Source: Bacteroidales bacterium
GTDB lineage: Bacteria; Bacteroidota; Bacteroidia; Bacteroidales; ML635J-15
Direction of reading: 5' to 3'
Assembly: GCA_017617125.1 (NCBI GenBank)
Contig: JAFZWY010000035.1
Span: 32,599-96,598 of the forward strand
Length of the DNA: 64,000 bases
The position numbers were made by a program, and so were the translations under genes. Positions within the stretch are counted from its first letter, which is position 1, and every line of letters begins with the position of its first letter. Shown piece after piece: positions 34,720-43,306 of this stretch. The notes beneath the pieces are model-generated. The model searched no databases. It was not told where the DNA came from and was given only the letters and a program-made list of their open reading frames with translations.

Positions 34720-34941
34720 TCATACTTCATTACATCCGTTTTTACAACCACTCAGCGCACACCTCTCCAGCTCCTCGCACTTGGAGCACTTGATGTTTCG
34801 TTTGCGCATCTCTGCATTACGTCCGATTTCCGTTTCGGGAAACTTCTTCTTTTTACAGAAAAACACCTGCAAGCCAATCGCCACAAAGCAAATTGCTACG
34901 AGCACTACAGTCGCCAGTAATATGAGCAGAAATGTATTCAT
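34720..34941 (-). CDS. Small membrane protein with Cys-rich cytoplasmic tail
   Basis: This 73-aa protein has one N-terminal helix (MNTFLLILLATVVLVAICFVAIGLQ), a Lys-rich stretch and a KFPETEIGRNAEMRKRNIKC motif. A C-terminal CSKCEELERCALSGCKNGC tail follows, with five cysteines suited to binding a metal or iron-sulfur cluster. The FPxxxIGxNxxMRKxxIxC pattern looks like a small conserved Bacteroidota family of unknown function. The upstream frame is open for six more codons, but the ATG at 34941 starts exactly at the membrane helix. The Cys tail is the distinctive part. Confidence 0.7.
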   Translation of the reverse strand: MNTFLLILLATVVLVAICFVAIGLQVFFCKKKKFPETEIGRNAEMRKRNIKCSKCEELERCALSGCKNGCNEV

Positions 34942-35003
34942 ACAATAACAATAGTACAAAATCTATGCCCAAATATCACAGTTGCAACAACTATGAAATT
35001 AAG

Positions 35004-36347
35004 TTATTTGAGACTTTCGACAATTTCCTCTACCTGTGATTTGATACTTTCGAGAAGTTCGGTCGATTTTGCCTCACAGAGGAAACGCAGATATGGTTCG
35101 GTATTCGACGGACGGATATTAAGCCACCAGTCCTTGTACTCCATGCGGTAGCCGTCGAAATCGTAGAAGGCTTCGGGTTGCGCCTGAGCTTTGAAATGCT
35201 CCACCACCTTGTCCATTGCCTTCTGCTTCTCGTTTATCTGGAAATTAATTTCGCCTGAATTTTCGTAATGGCTGATGCGTGAAATCAACTGCGAAACCGA
35301 AACGCCCTGCTTTTTCATTCGCGATATTATACCAAGAATCAGTAAACTAGCGAGAATGCCCGAATCGGAATAATAAAAGTCGCGGAAATAATAGTGACCA
35401 GCCAGCTCGCCACCGAAAATACCATCGACCTCGCGCAGTTTCTTGGCTGCATAAGCACGACCGACACGCCACATTACCATCTCGCTGCCGAACTTTGCAA
35501 CATATTCGCCCACAGCTTTCGAAGTGCGTATATCCTGATAAACCTTGCCCTTCAAGCCTTTCTCTTCGAGGAAATAATGGCAAAGAACTGCAATCATAAG
35601 GTCGGGTGATACAAATTCGGCATTCTCGTCAACGAACATCACACGATCGGCATCACCATCGTAAATTACGCCGATGTCGGACTTATGTTCGCGCACATGA
35701 TTCTGCAGCATAACACGGTTTTCGGGCAAAAGCGGATTACCCTCGTGGTTGGGGAATGTACCGTCGAGTTCATCGCAGATATACATAGCCTTATCGCCCA
35801 GCAACTGCTTGATAAACAATGCCGACATTCCGTTGCTACAATCGACGCTTACAGTCAGATTTGAAATATCTGGCAAATACTGACGCATGAAATCGAGATA
35901 CTTGTCAGCAACTTTGTATTCAACTATCTTGCCCTTATTAGCGACAGGCTTAACCTCCGATTCCAATACCAGTTTCTCGACAATCGACAGACCGTCGTCG
36001 TATCCCACCGGTGAAGCATTCTTTCCCGAAACCTTAAGCCCGTTGTGCGACGCAGGATTGTGCGATGCAGTAATCATTACCGATGCCTCGAATCCGAATT
36101 TTGCAGTTGACCAATATACTAGCGGCGTTGTTGAAATACCGATATTATATACATCGACACCTGCATCGGTAATACCTTTCGACAGATATTCGAAAATTTC
36201 TGGCGATGAAACTCTCACATCGCGACCGACAAGTATTTTGTCGCACTTCATTATCTGCGGAAGGAAAAATCCAATCTTGTAAACGTCGTCCTTTGTAAAA
36301 TCGACGCCATAAACGCCTCTGATGTCGTATGCCTTAAATGCTTTCAT
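35004..36347 (-). CDS. manB: Phosphomannomutase/phosphoglucomutase
   Basis: This 447-aa enzyme of the alpha-D-phosphohexomutase superfamily interconverts hexose 6- and 1-phosphates for polysaccharide and glycan precursors. It has the phosphoserine loop TASHNPASHNG, metal loop YDGDADR, sugar loop GGELAGHYYFRD, and C-terminal phosphate-binding loop RPSNTEPYLRF. The length matches AlgC/ManB. Neighbouring genes (unknown secreted protein, tilS, aat) belong to a probable four-gene transcript starting at the aat promoter. Preference for mannose versus glucose cannot be read. The start MKAFKAYDIRGVYG is typical. Confidence 0.92.
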   Translation of the reverse strand: MKAFKAYDIRGVYGVDFTKDDVYKIGFFLPQIMKCDKILVGRDVRVSSPEIFEYLSKGITDAGVDVYNIGISTTPLVYWSTAKFGFEASVMITASHNPASHNGLKVSGKNASPVGYDDGLSIVEKLVLESEVKPVANKGKIVEYKVADKYLDFMRQYLPDISNLTVSVDCSNGMSALFIKQLLGDKAMYICDELDGTFPNHEGNPLLPENRVMLQNHVREHKSDIGVIYDGDADRVMFVDENAEFVSPDLMIAVLCHYFLEEKGLKGKVYQDIRTSKAVGEYVAKFGSEMVMWRVGRAYAAKKLREVDGIFGGELAGHYYFRDFYYSDSGILASLLILGIISRMKKQGVSVSQLISRISHYENSGEINFQINEKQKAMDKVVEHFKAQAQPEAFYDFDGYRMEYKDWWLNIRPSNTEPYLRFLCEAKSTELLESIKSQVEEIVESLK

Positions 36348-36351
36348 AGTT

Positions 36352-38013
36352 TTATTTTTTTACATCACCCGACGGCGGAAGGTAGAAATACTGTACGTCG
36401 GCCTCCTGCATTTCGGGAACATTATATTGTCTAGTATTTTTAAGTTGCACTGTATTAATTTCGAAGCCATCGGGACAGAACACCAATCGATAAAGATTGT
36501 ACAGGAACATGAAGTCCATGCCCGAATACTCCCACACGTTTGTACAATCGACCTTGCCTGTATTTTTCGGCCAGTTCATACGCGAGGTGGTCGACCAGTA
36601 AGGGCTCCAATCAGGGCGTGTAGAATCGGTTGACGGACAATCTGACGGGACTTGCGACAGCAAGTTGCGGTAAAAAGGTTCATCATCGTCGTAAAGTTTT
36701 ACGCCGCTATGATATATGTGGGAATATTTATCCTTATGCAACAAGTAGAGTATCAAAGGATTCTGCTCGTAAGTCCATTTTTCGCGCTTATCGTCCATAA
36801 GGTAGAAAAGCCGTGCCGATTTTTTTCCACCACGATTTATATCGCCAACAGTTGCAAGTGCTCGCATCATATAGTCGTCGAGGCCGTCAGGCAAAGGCAA
36901 ACCGCCGAGCCCTAGCACACGCATATCCTTGTATAGTACCGAGTTGAAAAAATATTTACTTAGGCCATAATTAGAACCGTCGGCATGATAATTCTTGCCT
37001 GTGAGTTTAGTTGCGGCCTCTGCTATTCCATACGAATTCATCCACACACCCAAGTCTTCGCCATTGCCTTCGGCAACCAAATCGTTGGTAACAGGATTCA
37101 TAATATACCAGCGCGAACTCTGCAAAGCACCCATAGTAACCTTATATGGCAAAGCCTTCATCGATTTGCTGATTTTCAACGCAATACGACGATCTGGATA
37201 ATCGTGGTACATTTGTCCGACAAGCCTGTCGACAATATCGTCGACCCAAACGCCAAAGCGGACTTTCCCGTTTACGAAAATGCCCTTTTTCTCCAAATAA
37301 TCAGGTATGTACGGATTTACAAAGCTAATCGGCACATTGGCAAGCGACTCATCGTCGACCAAAGCCTTCACAAGAGCAAGCCCCTGCATCATGTAGCAGA
37401 TGTTGTCCTGGCTCATACCTTCCTTTTCTATCACACCCCGCTGAAACACCGACAGATATCTTCCTGTACCGTCTTTCTTCTTGTTTACAGAACCATAATC
37501 GATACCGAACTTGTCGTGATACTGCTTCCAGAAGCCGAGTGTAACATCGTCGCGAAGCAGGAAACCATTGATATCGTCTGGATACTTTACCATCTGCGAC
37601 ACATCCGCCGATTCTGGCGAAACCAATCCGTGATGGCAACGCAGAGCATATTCGGAATACAAGTCGAGACGCTCTATCGACAGCATTGCATAAACGAGCA
37701 TCTTCAACGTTTCGTCGTAATTCTGGCCATTGTCCTTCAGCAGACGATATTCGGTCGACAAGATACCAAGCCAATGGTTGAAATTTGCATTGCCATCGCT
37801 CCAGCTAATCCATATCCGCTTTCCGTTTGCATCGATCCGCCTGTCCATTGCCGGAATGTTCACGCCAAACTGCTCTACATTTTCAGATGTAACCAGCCAC
37901 TCGTCTAGCAAACGCGAGCGATAGTCCTGATACTTCGAATGAATGTCGGCGACCTCCTGTGCCAATGCAAAACCAGACATCAACAAGAACAATATCAGAA
38001 CTTTAACTTTCAT
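36352..38013 (-). CDS. Large secreted protein, unknown function
   Basis: This 553-aa protein has a signal peptide ending SGFALAQ. The body is rich in Trp, Tyr, Asp and His, with alternating helix-like stretches: GNANFNHWLGILSTEYRLL, LVYAMLSIERLDLYSEYALR, ISQ-like DNICYMMQGLALVKAL, NSYGIAEAATKLTG, and SGMDFMFLYNLYRLVF. This resembles an (alpha/alpha)n-toroid hydrolase fold, but no catalytic motif is clear. It has no T9SS domain or lipobox, so it is probably periplasmic. It starts 30 nt after the tilS stop and ends 4 nt before manB, which suggests a role near sugar or envelope metabolism (weak inference). Confidence 0.75.
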   Translation of the reverse strand: MKVKVLILFLLMSGFALAQEVADIHSKYQDYRSRLLDEWLVTSENVEQFGVNIPAMDRRIDANGKRIWISWSDGNANFNHWLGILSTEYRLLKDNGQNYDETLKMLVYAMLSIERLDLYSEYALRCHHGLVSPESADVSQMVKYPDDINGFLLRDDVTLGFWKQYHDKFGIDYGSVNKKKDGTGRYLSVFQRGVIEKEGMSQDNICYMMQGLALVKALVDDESLANVPISFVNPYIPDYLEKKGIFVNGKVRFGVWVDDIVDRLVGQMYHDYPDRRIALKISKSMKALPYKVTMGALQSSRWYIMNPVTNDLVAEGNGEDLGVWMNSYGIAEAATKLTGKNYHADGSNYGLSKYFFNSVLYKDMRVLGLGGLPLPDGLDDYMMRALATVGDINRGGKKSARLFYLMDDKREKWTYEQNPLILYLLHKDKYSHIYHSGVKLYDDDEPFYRNLLSQVPSDCPSTDSTRPDWSPYWSTTSRMNWPKNTGKVDCTNVWEYSGMDFMFLYNLYRLVFCPDGFEINTVQLKNTRQYNVPEMQEADVQYFYLPPSGDVKK

Positions 38014-38043
38014 AACCTTTATTTTTTAATATTTCTACCAATT

Positions 38044-39366
38044 CTATACCAACACTTTTAGCACATAAACCTCCTTAGTGTCCTTATCGAACTTAAACCT
38101 CTCGTCGATACGCATACCAACAACCCAGACAATCTTGCCATCCGACTCGATTATGCGGACATCGTTCTTTTCGGCCTGTGACAACTTCTCATCCTTGAAG
38201 AAATCGCTAAGTTTGCGCATACCTTTCATCCCCAGCGGCATAAACTTGTCGCCAAAGCGCCATTTGCGAAGCGTAAGCGGAAATTTCAACTTTTTAACGT
38301 CGATATAAGCAATGTGAGGATTTTTGTCATAGACAAAATCGTCGTCGCAATACGCAAACGAAATTTCGAAACCATATTTCTTCAGTTCGCCAATAGCAGA
38401 AATTGACACCTCTGCATCGACGTCATCTGCTACAGATTTGCGCACCTCGATATGCTCACGGTTTCGGGCAATCACAATACCATCCATTTCGCACTTGCGA
38501 CCTGTCTGTGATTCGAGCAGACACACCGCTTCGCTTGCCAACGGCTTAGGAACGCCCTCGCCTATCAGAATCTCGAAAAGCACTGTCGCTGGAGCTGCAG
38601 TCTGCTTAATCTTATCCACATCGATTCGGAGCAATCCGTTTTCGCTAGTCATTGCAAGCTCCTTGGCGCGACGCACATAATCGTTCATTATGTTTTCGGT
38701 ATCAGCGAAATAGGAAACCGACTTCAGGATATTCTCCTTTGCGGCTACATTTATCTCCTCGAGCAGCGGGACTACCAGATGGCGAACCTTGTTGCGGGCA
38801 TATTTAGTTGTTGCGTTAGTTGAGTCGTTGTGGAAGGGAATATTGTCGTCGTTGGACATCTGTACAATGTCGGCACGCGAAACCTCTATGAGAGGACGGA
38901 AAAGTTTTCCTGCCAGCGGCTTCATTCCAGACACGCCACGTATGCCGGTTCCACGAGCGAAGTTGAGAATTGCCGTTTCGACCTGATCGTCGGAATTATG
39001 TGCTAGCGCAATGTACGAGCAGTTTTCCTTTTCGGCAAGTTCGTAGAACCAGTCGTAGCGCAACTTTCGGGCGGCCATCTGAATCGACAATCCAGTTTCG
39101 TCTGCGTATTTGTGAGTATCGAAAGTGTTCACATGGCACGGCACATTCAACTTAGCACACGCATCGCGGACAAACTGCTCGTCACCGTCAGATTCGTCAC
39201 CTCGCAACCTGAAATTGCAATGAGCGACTATACACTCGTAATTCATCTCGTTAAGCAGGTGCAGCATCACCATCGAATCGATGCCACCGCTTACGGCGCA
39301 AAGCAAGCGTGCCCCCTTAGGAACGCCATAGCCCGATATCAATTCCTTAACCTTTGTCTTCAACAT
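38044..39366 (-). CDS. tilS: tRNA(Ile)-lysidine synthase
   Basis: TilS attaches lysine to C34 of tRNA-Ile-CAU, using ATP, so that it reads AUA codons. The 440-aa protein has the PP-loop ATPase motif AVSGGIDSMVML (about 24-35) and HCNFRLRGDESDGDEQFVR. LAHNSDDQVETAILNFARGTGIRG and YARNKVRHLVVPLLEE follow. A TilS C-terminal domain holds FPLTLRKWRFGDKFMPLGMKG-type binding residues. It begins inside the aat 3' end (20-nt overlap), so translation is coupled. Length and motifs match the family. Confidence 0.95.
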   Translation of the reverse strand: MLKTKVKELISGYGVPKGARLLCAVSGGIDSMVMLHLLNEMNYECIVAHCNFRLRGDESDGDEQFVRDACAKLNVPCHVNTFDTHKYADETGLSIQMAARKLRYDWFYELAEKENCSYIALAHNSDDQVETAILNFARGTGIRGVSGMKPLAGKLFRPLIEVSRADIVQMSNDDNIPFHNDSTNATTKYARNKVRHLVVPLLEEINVAAKENILKSVSYFADTENIMNDYVRRAKELAMTSENGLLRIDVDKIKQTAAPATVLFEILIGEGVPKPLASEAVCLLESQTGRKCEMDGIVIARNREHIEVRKSVADDVDAEVSISAIGELKKYGFEISFAYCDDDFVYDKNPHIAYIDVKKLKFPLTLRKWRFGDKFMPLGMKGMRKLSDFFKDEKLSQAEKNDVRIIESDGKIVWVVGMRIDERFKFDKDTKEVYVLKVLV

Positions 39367-40027
39367 ATTCAGTAAACGGAAAAACTCCGTATTCCTTTAA
39401 AATTTTCAAATATTCTGTCCGTGGAATCGACTCGCCGCCCAGGCTTTCGAGAAGCCTAGTCTTCTGTTGGCAATCGATTAACACCACACCGTTTTTCTGG
39501 CAGAAATCCACTAGCGCACAAAAAGCCACCTTTCCGGCATCGGTTACCTCGTGAAACATCGACTCTCCCATAAATACCTTGCCGATAAGGTTTCCGTACA
39601 ATCCACCTACCAGCATGCCATCCTGGTAAGTCTCGAACGAATACCCGTAGCCATATTCGTGCAGTTTTGTATAAGCCGAAATTATACCATCGGTTATCCA
39701 CGAACCGTCCTGGTCGGCGCGTTCGATTGTGGAGCATCGTCTAATCACAGCCTCGAAATTGGCATTTACCTTGACAGTAAATTTACGGCAGCTATGACGC
39801 AGCGACTTCGAAATGTGAGCCTTTTCGGGGAAAACCACAAAACGAGGATCGAGCGAAAACCACAACAACTCCATCGAATCGCAAGGCCACGGGAATATTC
39901 CCGAACAAAGAGCCAACAGCACCCGTTCGGGCGAAAAATCGCCTCCCACGGCGACAAGCCCGTCGTCGTCGGCTTCGTTAGGGTCTGGAAACCAGAGACA
40001 ATCGTTCGGAAGTTCATATACTGCCAT
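39347..40027 (-). CDS. aat: Leucyl/phenylalanyl-tRNA-protein transferase
   Basis: Aat adds Leu or Phe to N-terminal Arg/Lys of proteins in the N-end rule pathway. The 226-aa protein reads FPDPNEADDDGLVAVGGDFSPERVLLALCSGIFPWP at the start, then a middle RFVVFPEKAHISKSLRH, TDGIISAYTKLHEYGYGYSFE, and the catalytic-loop segment ESMFH near the C-terminus. A TTG three codons upstream is rejected because it falls in the -7 element. The promoter sits only 6 nt before the ATG, suggesting a leaderless mRNA. It heads a likely aat-tilS-unknown-manB transcript. Confidence 0.93.
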   Translation of the reverse strand: MAVYELPNDCLWFPDPNEADDDGLVAVGGDFSPERVLLALCSGIFPWPCDSMELLWFSLDPRFVVFPEKAHISKSLRHSCRKFTVKVNANFEAVIRRCSTIERADQDGSWITDGIISAYTKLHEYGYGYSFETYQDGMLVGGLYGNLIGKVFMGESMFHEVTDAGKVAFCALVDFCQKNGVVLIDCQQKTRLLESLGGESIPRTEYLKILKEYGVFPFTEYVEDKG

Positions 40028-40033
40028 AGACAG

Positions 40034-40041
40034 CAAATGTA
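40034..40041 (-). promoter_or_regulatory. -7 element of aat, apparently leaderless
   Basis: The minus strand TACATTTG (40041-40034) is followed by GCTGTC and then the ATG. Since transcription normally begins a few bases after the element, the mRNA would start at or next to the start codon. Confidence 0.5.
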
Positions 40042-40200
40042 CTAATAATTAAAGAAAAAACTAATCTAAGATTGCAAAAGTTTCCAACTCCGAACACTGA
40101 CATTAAAATTTTGTAACATTGCCATATTCACTGCAATACAAATTAACATCAAAAGTTAGTAACAAATCATTTTTTATTAGTTTTCGTGGCTAAAAAGAAG

Positions 40201-40208
40201 TACTTTTG
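40201..40208 (+). promoter_or_regulatory. -7 promoter element of rel
   Basis: GAAGTACTTTTGTTAG contains TACTTTTG, 22 nt before ATG 40231. Confidence 0.65.
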
Positions 40209-40230
40209 TTAGTTAAAAAATATATCAGCA

Positions 40231-42447
40231 ATGGCACTGACAGCAGAAGAGCTAAAATATATTGAAGGATTGTATGACGACCTGATAAAGTCGGCCAAGC
40301 GACTGAAGACAGACGAAGACATTGCATTTGTGCGAAAGGCTTTCGAACTTGCCAACAAAGCACATTCGAAAATGAGGCGCAAAAGTGGTGAACCATACAT
40401 AATACACCCGATTGCCGTCGCCAAGATTGTCGCTTCCGAAATAGGACTTGGACGCAAATCGATAGCAAGCGCACTTCTGCACGACGTGGTCGAAGATACC
40501 GACTACACAGTAGCCGACATCGAAAGGATGTTCGGTCCGAAAATAGCAAGCATAGTCGAAGGACTGACAAAGATTTCCACCATTCTCGACCAGGACGCAT
40601 CGAAGCAGATAGAGAACTTCCGCAAAATGCTAATGACAATGTCAGAAGATATCAGGGTTATCATGATAAAGCTTGCCGACCGCCTGCACAACATGCGTAC
40701 CCTCGACTCCATGCCCGAGTACAAGCAGATAAAGATCGCCAGCGAAACAAGCAACGTGTACGCACCCCTTGCCGAACGACTCGGTCTATACGCAATCAAG
40801 ACCGAACTGGAAGACCTTTCGATGAAGTTTACCAACCCAACCGCATACAACGAGATTACCAAAAAGTTCCACGAGACCGAGGAGGAACGCAACAAGTACA
40901 TCAACGACTTCATAAAGCCTCTGAAAAAGATCATGGACGACAACGGCATCCCGTGCAAAATAAAAGGTAGGCTGAAATCGGTGTACTCCATCTGGCACAA
41001 GATGCAAAAGCAGAACATTCCGTTCGAAGATGTTTACGACCTGTTTGCCATAAGAATCATATTCGACCATCCCGACGACATGACCGACGACAAGGCACGT
41101 GAAACCTGCTACAGGATAATGTCGTTGATAACAAACGTATACGAATACCATCCAGGAAGAATACGCGACTGGGTAAAGAAGCCAAAACCAAACGGATACG
41201 AAGCTCTTCACATTACCGTCATGGGTCCGCAGGGACGCTGGGTGGAAATTCAGATTCGCAGCCGCAAGATGGACGACATCGCCGAGAAAGGTATTGCCTC
41301 GCACTGGAAATACAAGACAGGCGAAAAGGGTAACAACCCAGGACTGAACTCCCTCATCGAAAACATGAAGGAGACTTTGAGCAACACCGAAGGCTCGTTT
41401 GACTTCCTCGACGACTTCAAGCTCGACATTTTTACCAAGGAAATACATATTTTCACGCCGAAAGGCGAAATCGTCGACATACCCAAGGGCTCTACCGTCA
41501 TCGACTTTGCCTACGACATACACACCGACGTTGGCAACCACGCCATAGCAGCCAAGGTAAACCATAAGATGGCAGCCCTCTCGCAGGTGCTTTACAGTGG
41601 CGACCAGGTCGAAATCCTAACATCGAAAAAGCAGACGCCGAAGATAGAATGGCTAAACTTTGCCATGTCGGCAAAAGCCAAGGCTCAGATAAAGAAAGCC
41701 CTGAAAGCCGACAAGTCGGCCGATACCGACAAGGGCAAGCGCATGTTCGAGAAGAAACTGAAAGAACTGAACATAAGCCTCGACTTCAAGGACATGCGGA
41801 AACTGCGCGAAAAACTCGAGGTCAACTCCGACGACGACATTTACTTCATGCTGGGTTCGGGACAACTGAAAGAAAACGACATTTCTGGACTTATGTCGCT
41901 TATCGACAGCCAGAAGACCAACAAGCAGGACGGTTTCTTTACAAAATTCTGGAAACTCGGAATCGGCAAGTCGGAAATTGCCCCAAACGAAAAGATAAGC
42001 CACAAGGACACTTTCGTAATAAACGACAACGAAAAGCGCTTTTCGTTGGCAACATGCTGCAACCCTATCCCGGGTGACGAAGTTGTTGGCTACATAACGC
42101 CAAACAACACCGTAATAGTCCACAAGAAGGATTGTCCCGAACTGAAGGCGCTAGCGGCAACCCATGGCGAAAAAATCGTCGCAATAGAATGGGAAAGCTA
42201 CAAGGGCAAGTCGTACGAAGTACAGATTAACATCGAAGGTGTCGACCACCTCGGACTTGTGTACAATATCACAAAACTTATTTCGCAGGAAGCAAACGTA
42301 AACTCCAACATGCTCCACTTCGAAACACATGGCGAGATATTTACCGGCAAGATAAACCTCTTTGTACAGAATAAGTTCAACCTCGACGACCTTATCAGGA
42401 AAATCCTGGAAATAGAAGGCGTAATAAAAGTATCAAGATGCGAATAG
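40231..42447 (+). CDS. rel: Bifunctional (p)ppGpp synthetase/hydrolase (RelA/SpoT family)
   Basis: Rel makes and degrades the stringent-response alarmone (p)ppGpp. The 738-aa protein has an HD hydrolase domain with intact LLHDVVEDTDYT and RLHNMRTLDSM. The synthetase domain has GRLKSVYSIWHKM, YDLFAIRIIF and KPNGYEALHITV. A TGS domain (about 400-460) and C-terminal CC-type (ATCCNPIPGDEVVG) and ACT segments (about 665-738) follow. All catalytic features are present, so it is likely bifunctional. It is followed after 1 nt by an unknown gene and then trkA, in a likely operon. No second RelA is seen in the window. Confidence 0.95.
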   Translation: MALTAEELKYIEGLYDDLIKSAKRLKTDEDIAFVRKAFELANKAHSKMRRKSGEPYIIHPIAVAKIVASEIGLGRKSIASALLHDVVEDTDYTVADIERMFGPKIASIVEGLTKISTILDQDASKQIENFRKMLMTMSEDIRVIMIKLADRLHNMRTLDSMPEYKQIKIASETSNVYAPLAERLGLYAIKTELEDLSMKFTNPTAYNEITKKFHETEEERNKYINDFIKPLKKIMDDNGIPCKIKGRLKSVYSIWHKMQKQNIPFEDVYDLFAIRIIFDHPDDMTDDKARETCYRIMSLITNVYEYHPGRIRDWVKKPKPNGYEALHITVMGPQGRWVEIQIRSRKMDDIAEKGIASHWKYKTGEKGNNPGLNSLIENMKETLSNTEGSFDFLDDFKLDIFTKEIHIFTPKGEIVDIPKGSTVIDFAYDIHTDVGNHAIAAKVNHKMAALSQVLYSGDQVEILTSKKQTPKIEWLNFAMSAKAKAQIKKALKADKSADTDKGKRMFEKKLKELNISLDFKDMRKLREKLEVNSDDDIYFMLGSGQLKENDISGLMSLIDSQKTNKQDGFFTKFWKLGIGKSEIAPNEKISHKDTFVINDNEKRFSLATCCNPIPGDEVVGYITPNNTVIVHKKDCPELKALAATHGEKIVAIEWESYKGKSYEVQINIEGVDHLGLVYNITKLISQEANVNSNMLHFETHGEIFTGKINLFVQNKFNLDDLIRKILEIEGVIKVSRCE

Positions 42448-42448
42448 T

Positions 42449-43303
42449 ATGAATGCTGGCGAATTAAAATCGATATTGATGCTGCTCGACGACCCCGACG
42501 AAAAGGTTTTCGACGGAATAAAGGATGTAATTGTCGACAATTTCGGCATTTTCTCGTCACATCTTACAAAGAAGCTATATTCCGGCGAATGCAACGACAC
42601 TTTAAAGAACAGAATATCATTGCTTGCTCAGTCGTCAATCTCGAGAATATTTCTTACCGACTTCCAGAACTACACATCAAAACTCACTCCGGAACCGTCG
42701 TTGCTGGCAGGCACAATAATGATAGAGAAACTTGTCGACAGCTCGTTCGACTCTGCCGAATATTCGCAATACGTACGCAACCTCGCACGAAAAGTATGGC
42801 TGGCCATTGGCGACAATACAGGAATAGAAACCCTGACGATAATTAGGAACCTATTCGACGAGGAATGCATTCAGGTAGAAGACAACGGACAAATCTCGCT
42901 GAATGGAATATTCCAGAGCCAGACCAAACATTTACCAAAAACGCTATTCAACATTATATTCCTGACAATATGCCAGGAAAACGGAATTAACATACGTCCA
43001 ATACTTACGCCACGCCCAGGCGAGCGTAGCACAATAGAAATAGGATATGTGAACAAGGAACTGGCCATTGATGCCAATCTCCCGTCGAAATACGGTGCAA
43101 TGTTCGCTGTCGACAGCAATCTGCAAGTAAAACGCGAAGCACGTATACTTCTAGGACAACCACTACCCTATTTCAAATACCTGAAAGAATGGCAAACCGA
43201 CAGATATCTCACCACAATGGCAGACTCGAAGAAATATCCAGCCTACTATTCGGTGATAATGGGAAAGATTGCCGAAGTATTACATAAGAACATTAAATAT
43301 TAG
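42449..43303 (+). CDS. Unknown protein between rel and trkA
   Basis: This 284-aa cytoplasmic protein begins with ELKSILMLLDDPDEKVFDGIKDVI, reminiscent of the N-terminus of SirB1-type transglutaminase-like proteins in Bacteroidota. The later catalytic Cys/His region of that family is not evident; the body reads LARKVWLAIGDNTGIETLTIIRNLFDEE and then PKTLFNIIFLTICQENGINIRPILTPRP. It may be a divergent, inactive member or a distinct family. It is 1 nt after rel and 3 nt before trkA, so the three are co-transcribed. The function is not assigned. Confidence 0.65.
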   Translation: MNAGELKSILMLLDDPDEKVFDGIKDVIVDNFGIFSSHLTKKLYSGECNDTLKNRISLLAQSSISRIFLTDFQNYTSKLTPEPSLLAGTIMIEKLVDSSFDSAEYSQYVRNLARKVWLAIGDNTGIETLTIIRNLFDEECIQVEDNGQISLNGIFQSQTKHLPKTLFNIIFLTICQENGINIRPILTPRPGERSTIEIGYVNKELAIDANLPSKYGAMFAVDSNLQVKREARILLGQPLPYFKYLKEWQTDRYLTTMADSKKYPAYYSVIMGKIAEVLHKNIKY

Positions 43304-43306
43304 AAT

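Noticed and set aside
36985..37908. 307-aa open frame on the plus strand
   Set aside because: It lies antisense to the 553-aa secreted protein gene, which has a signal peptide and operon context. No motif is seen in the antisense frame.
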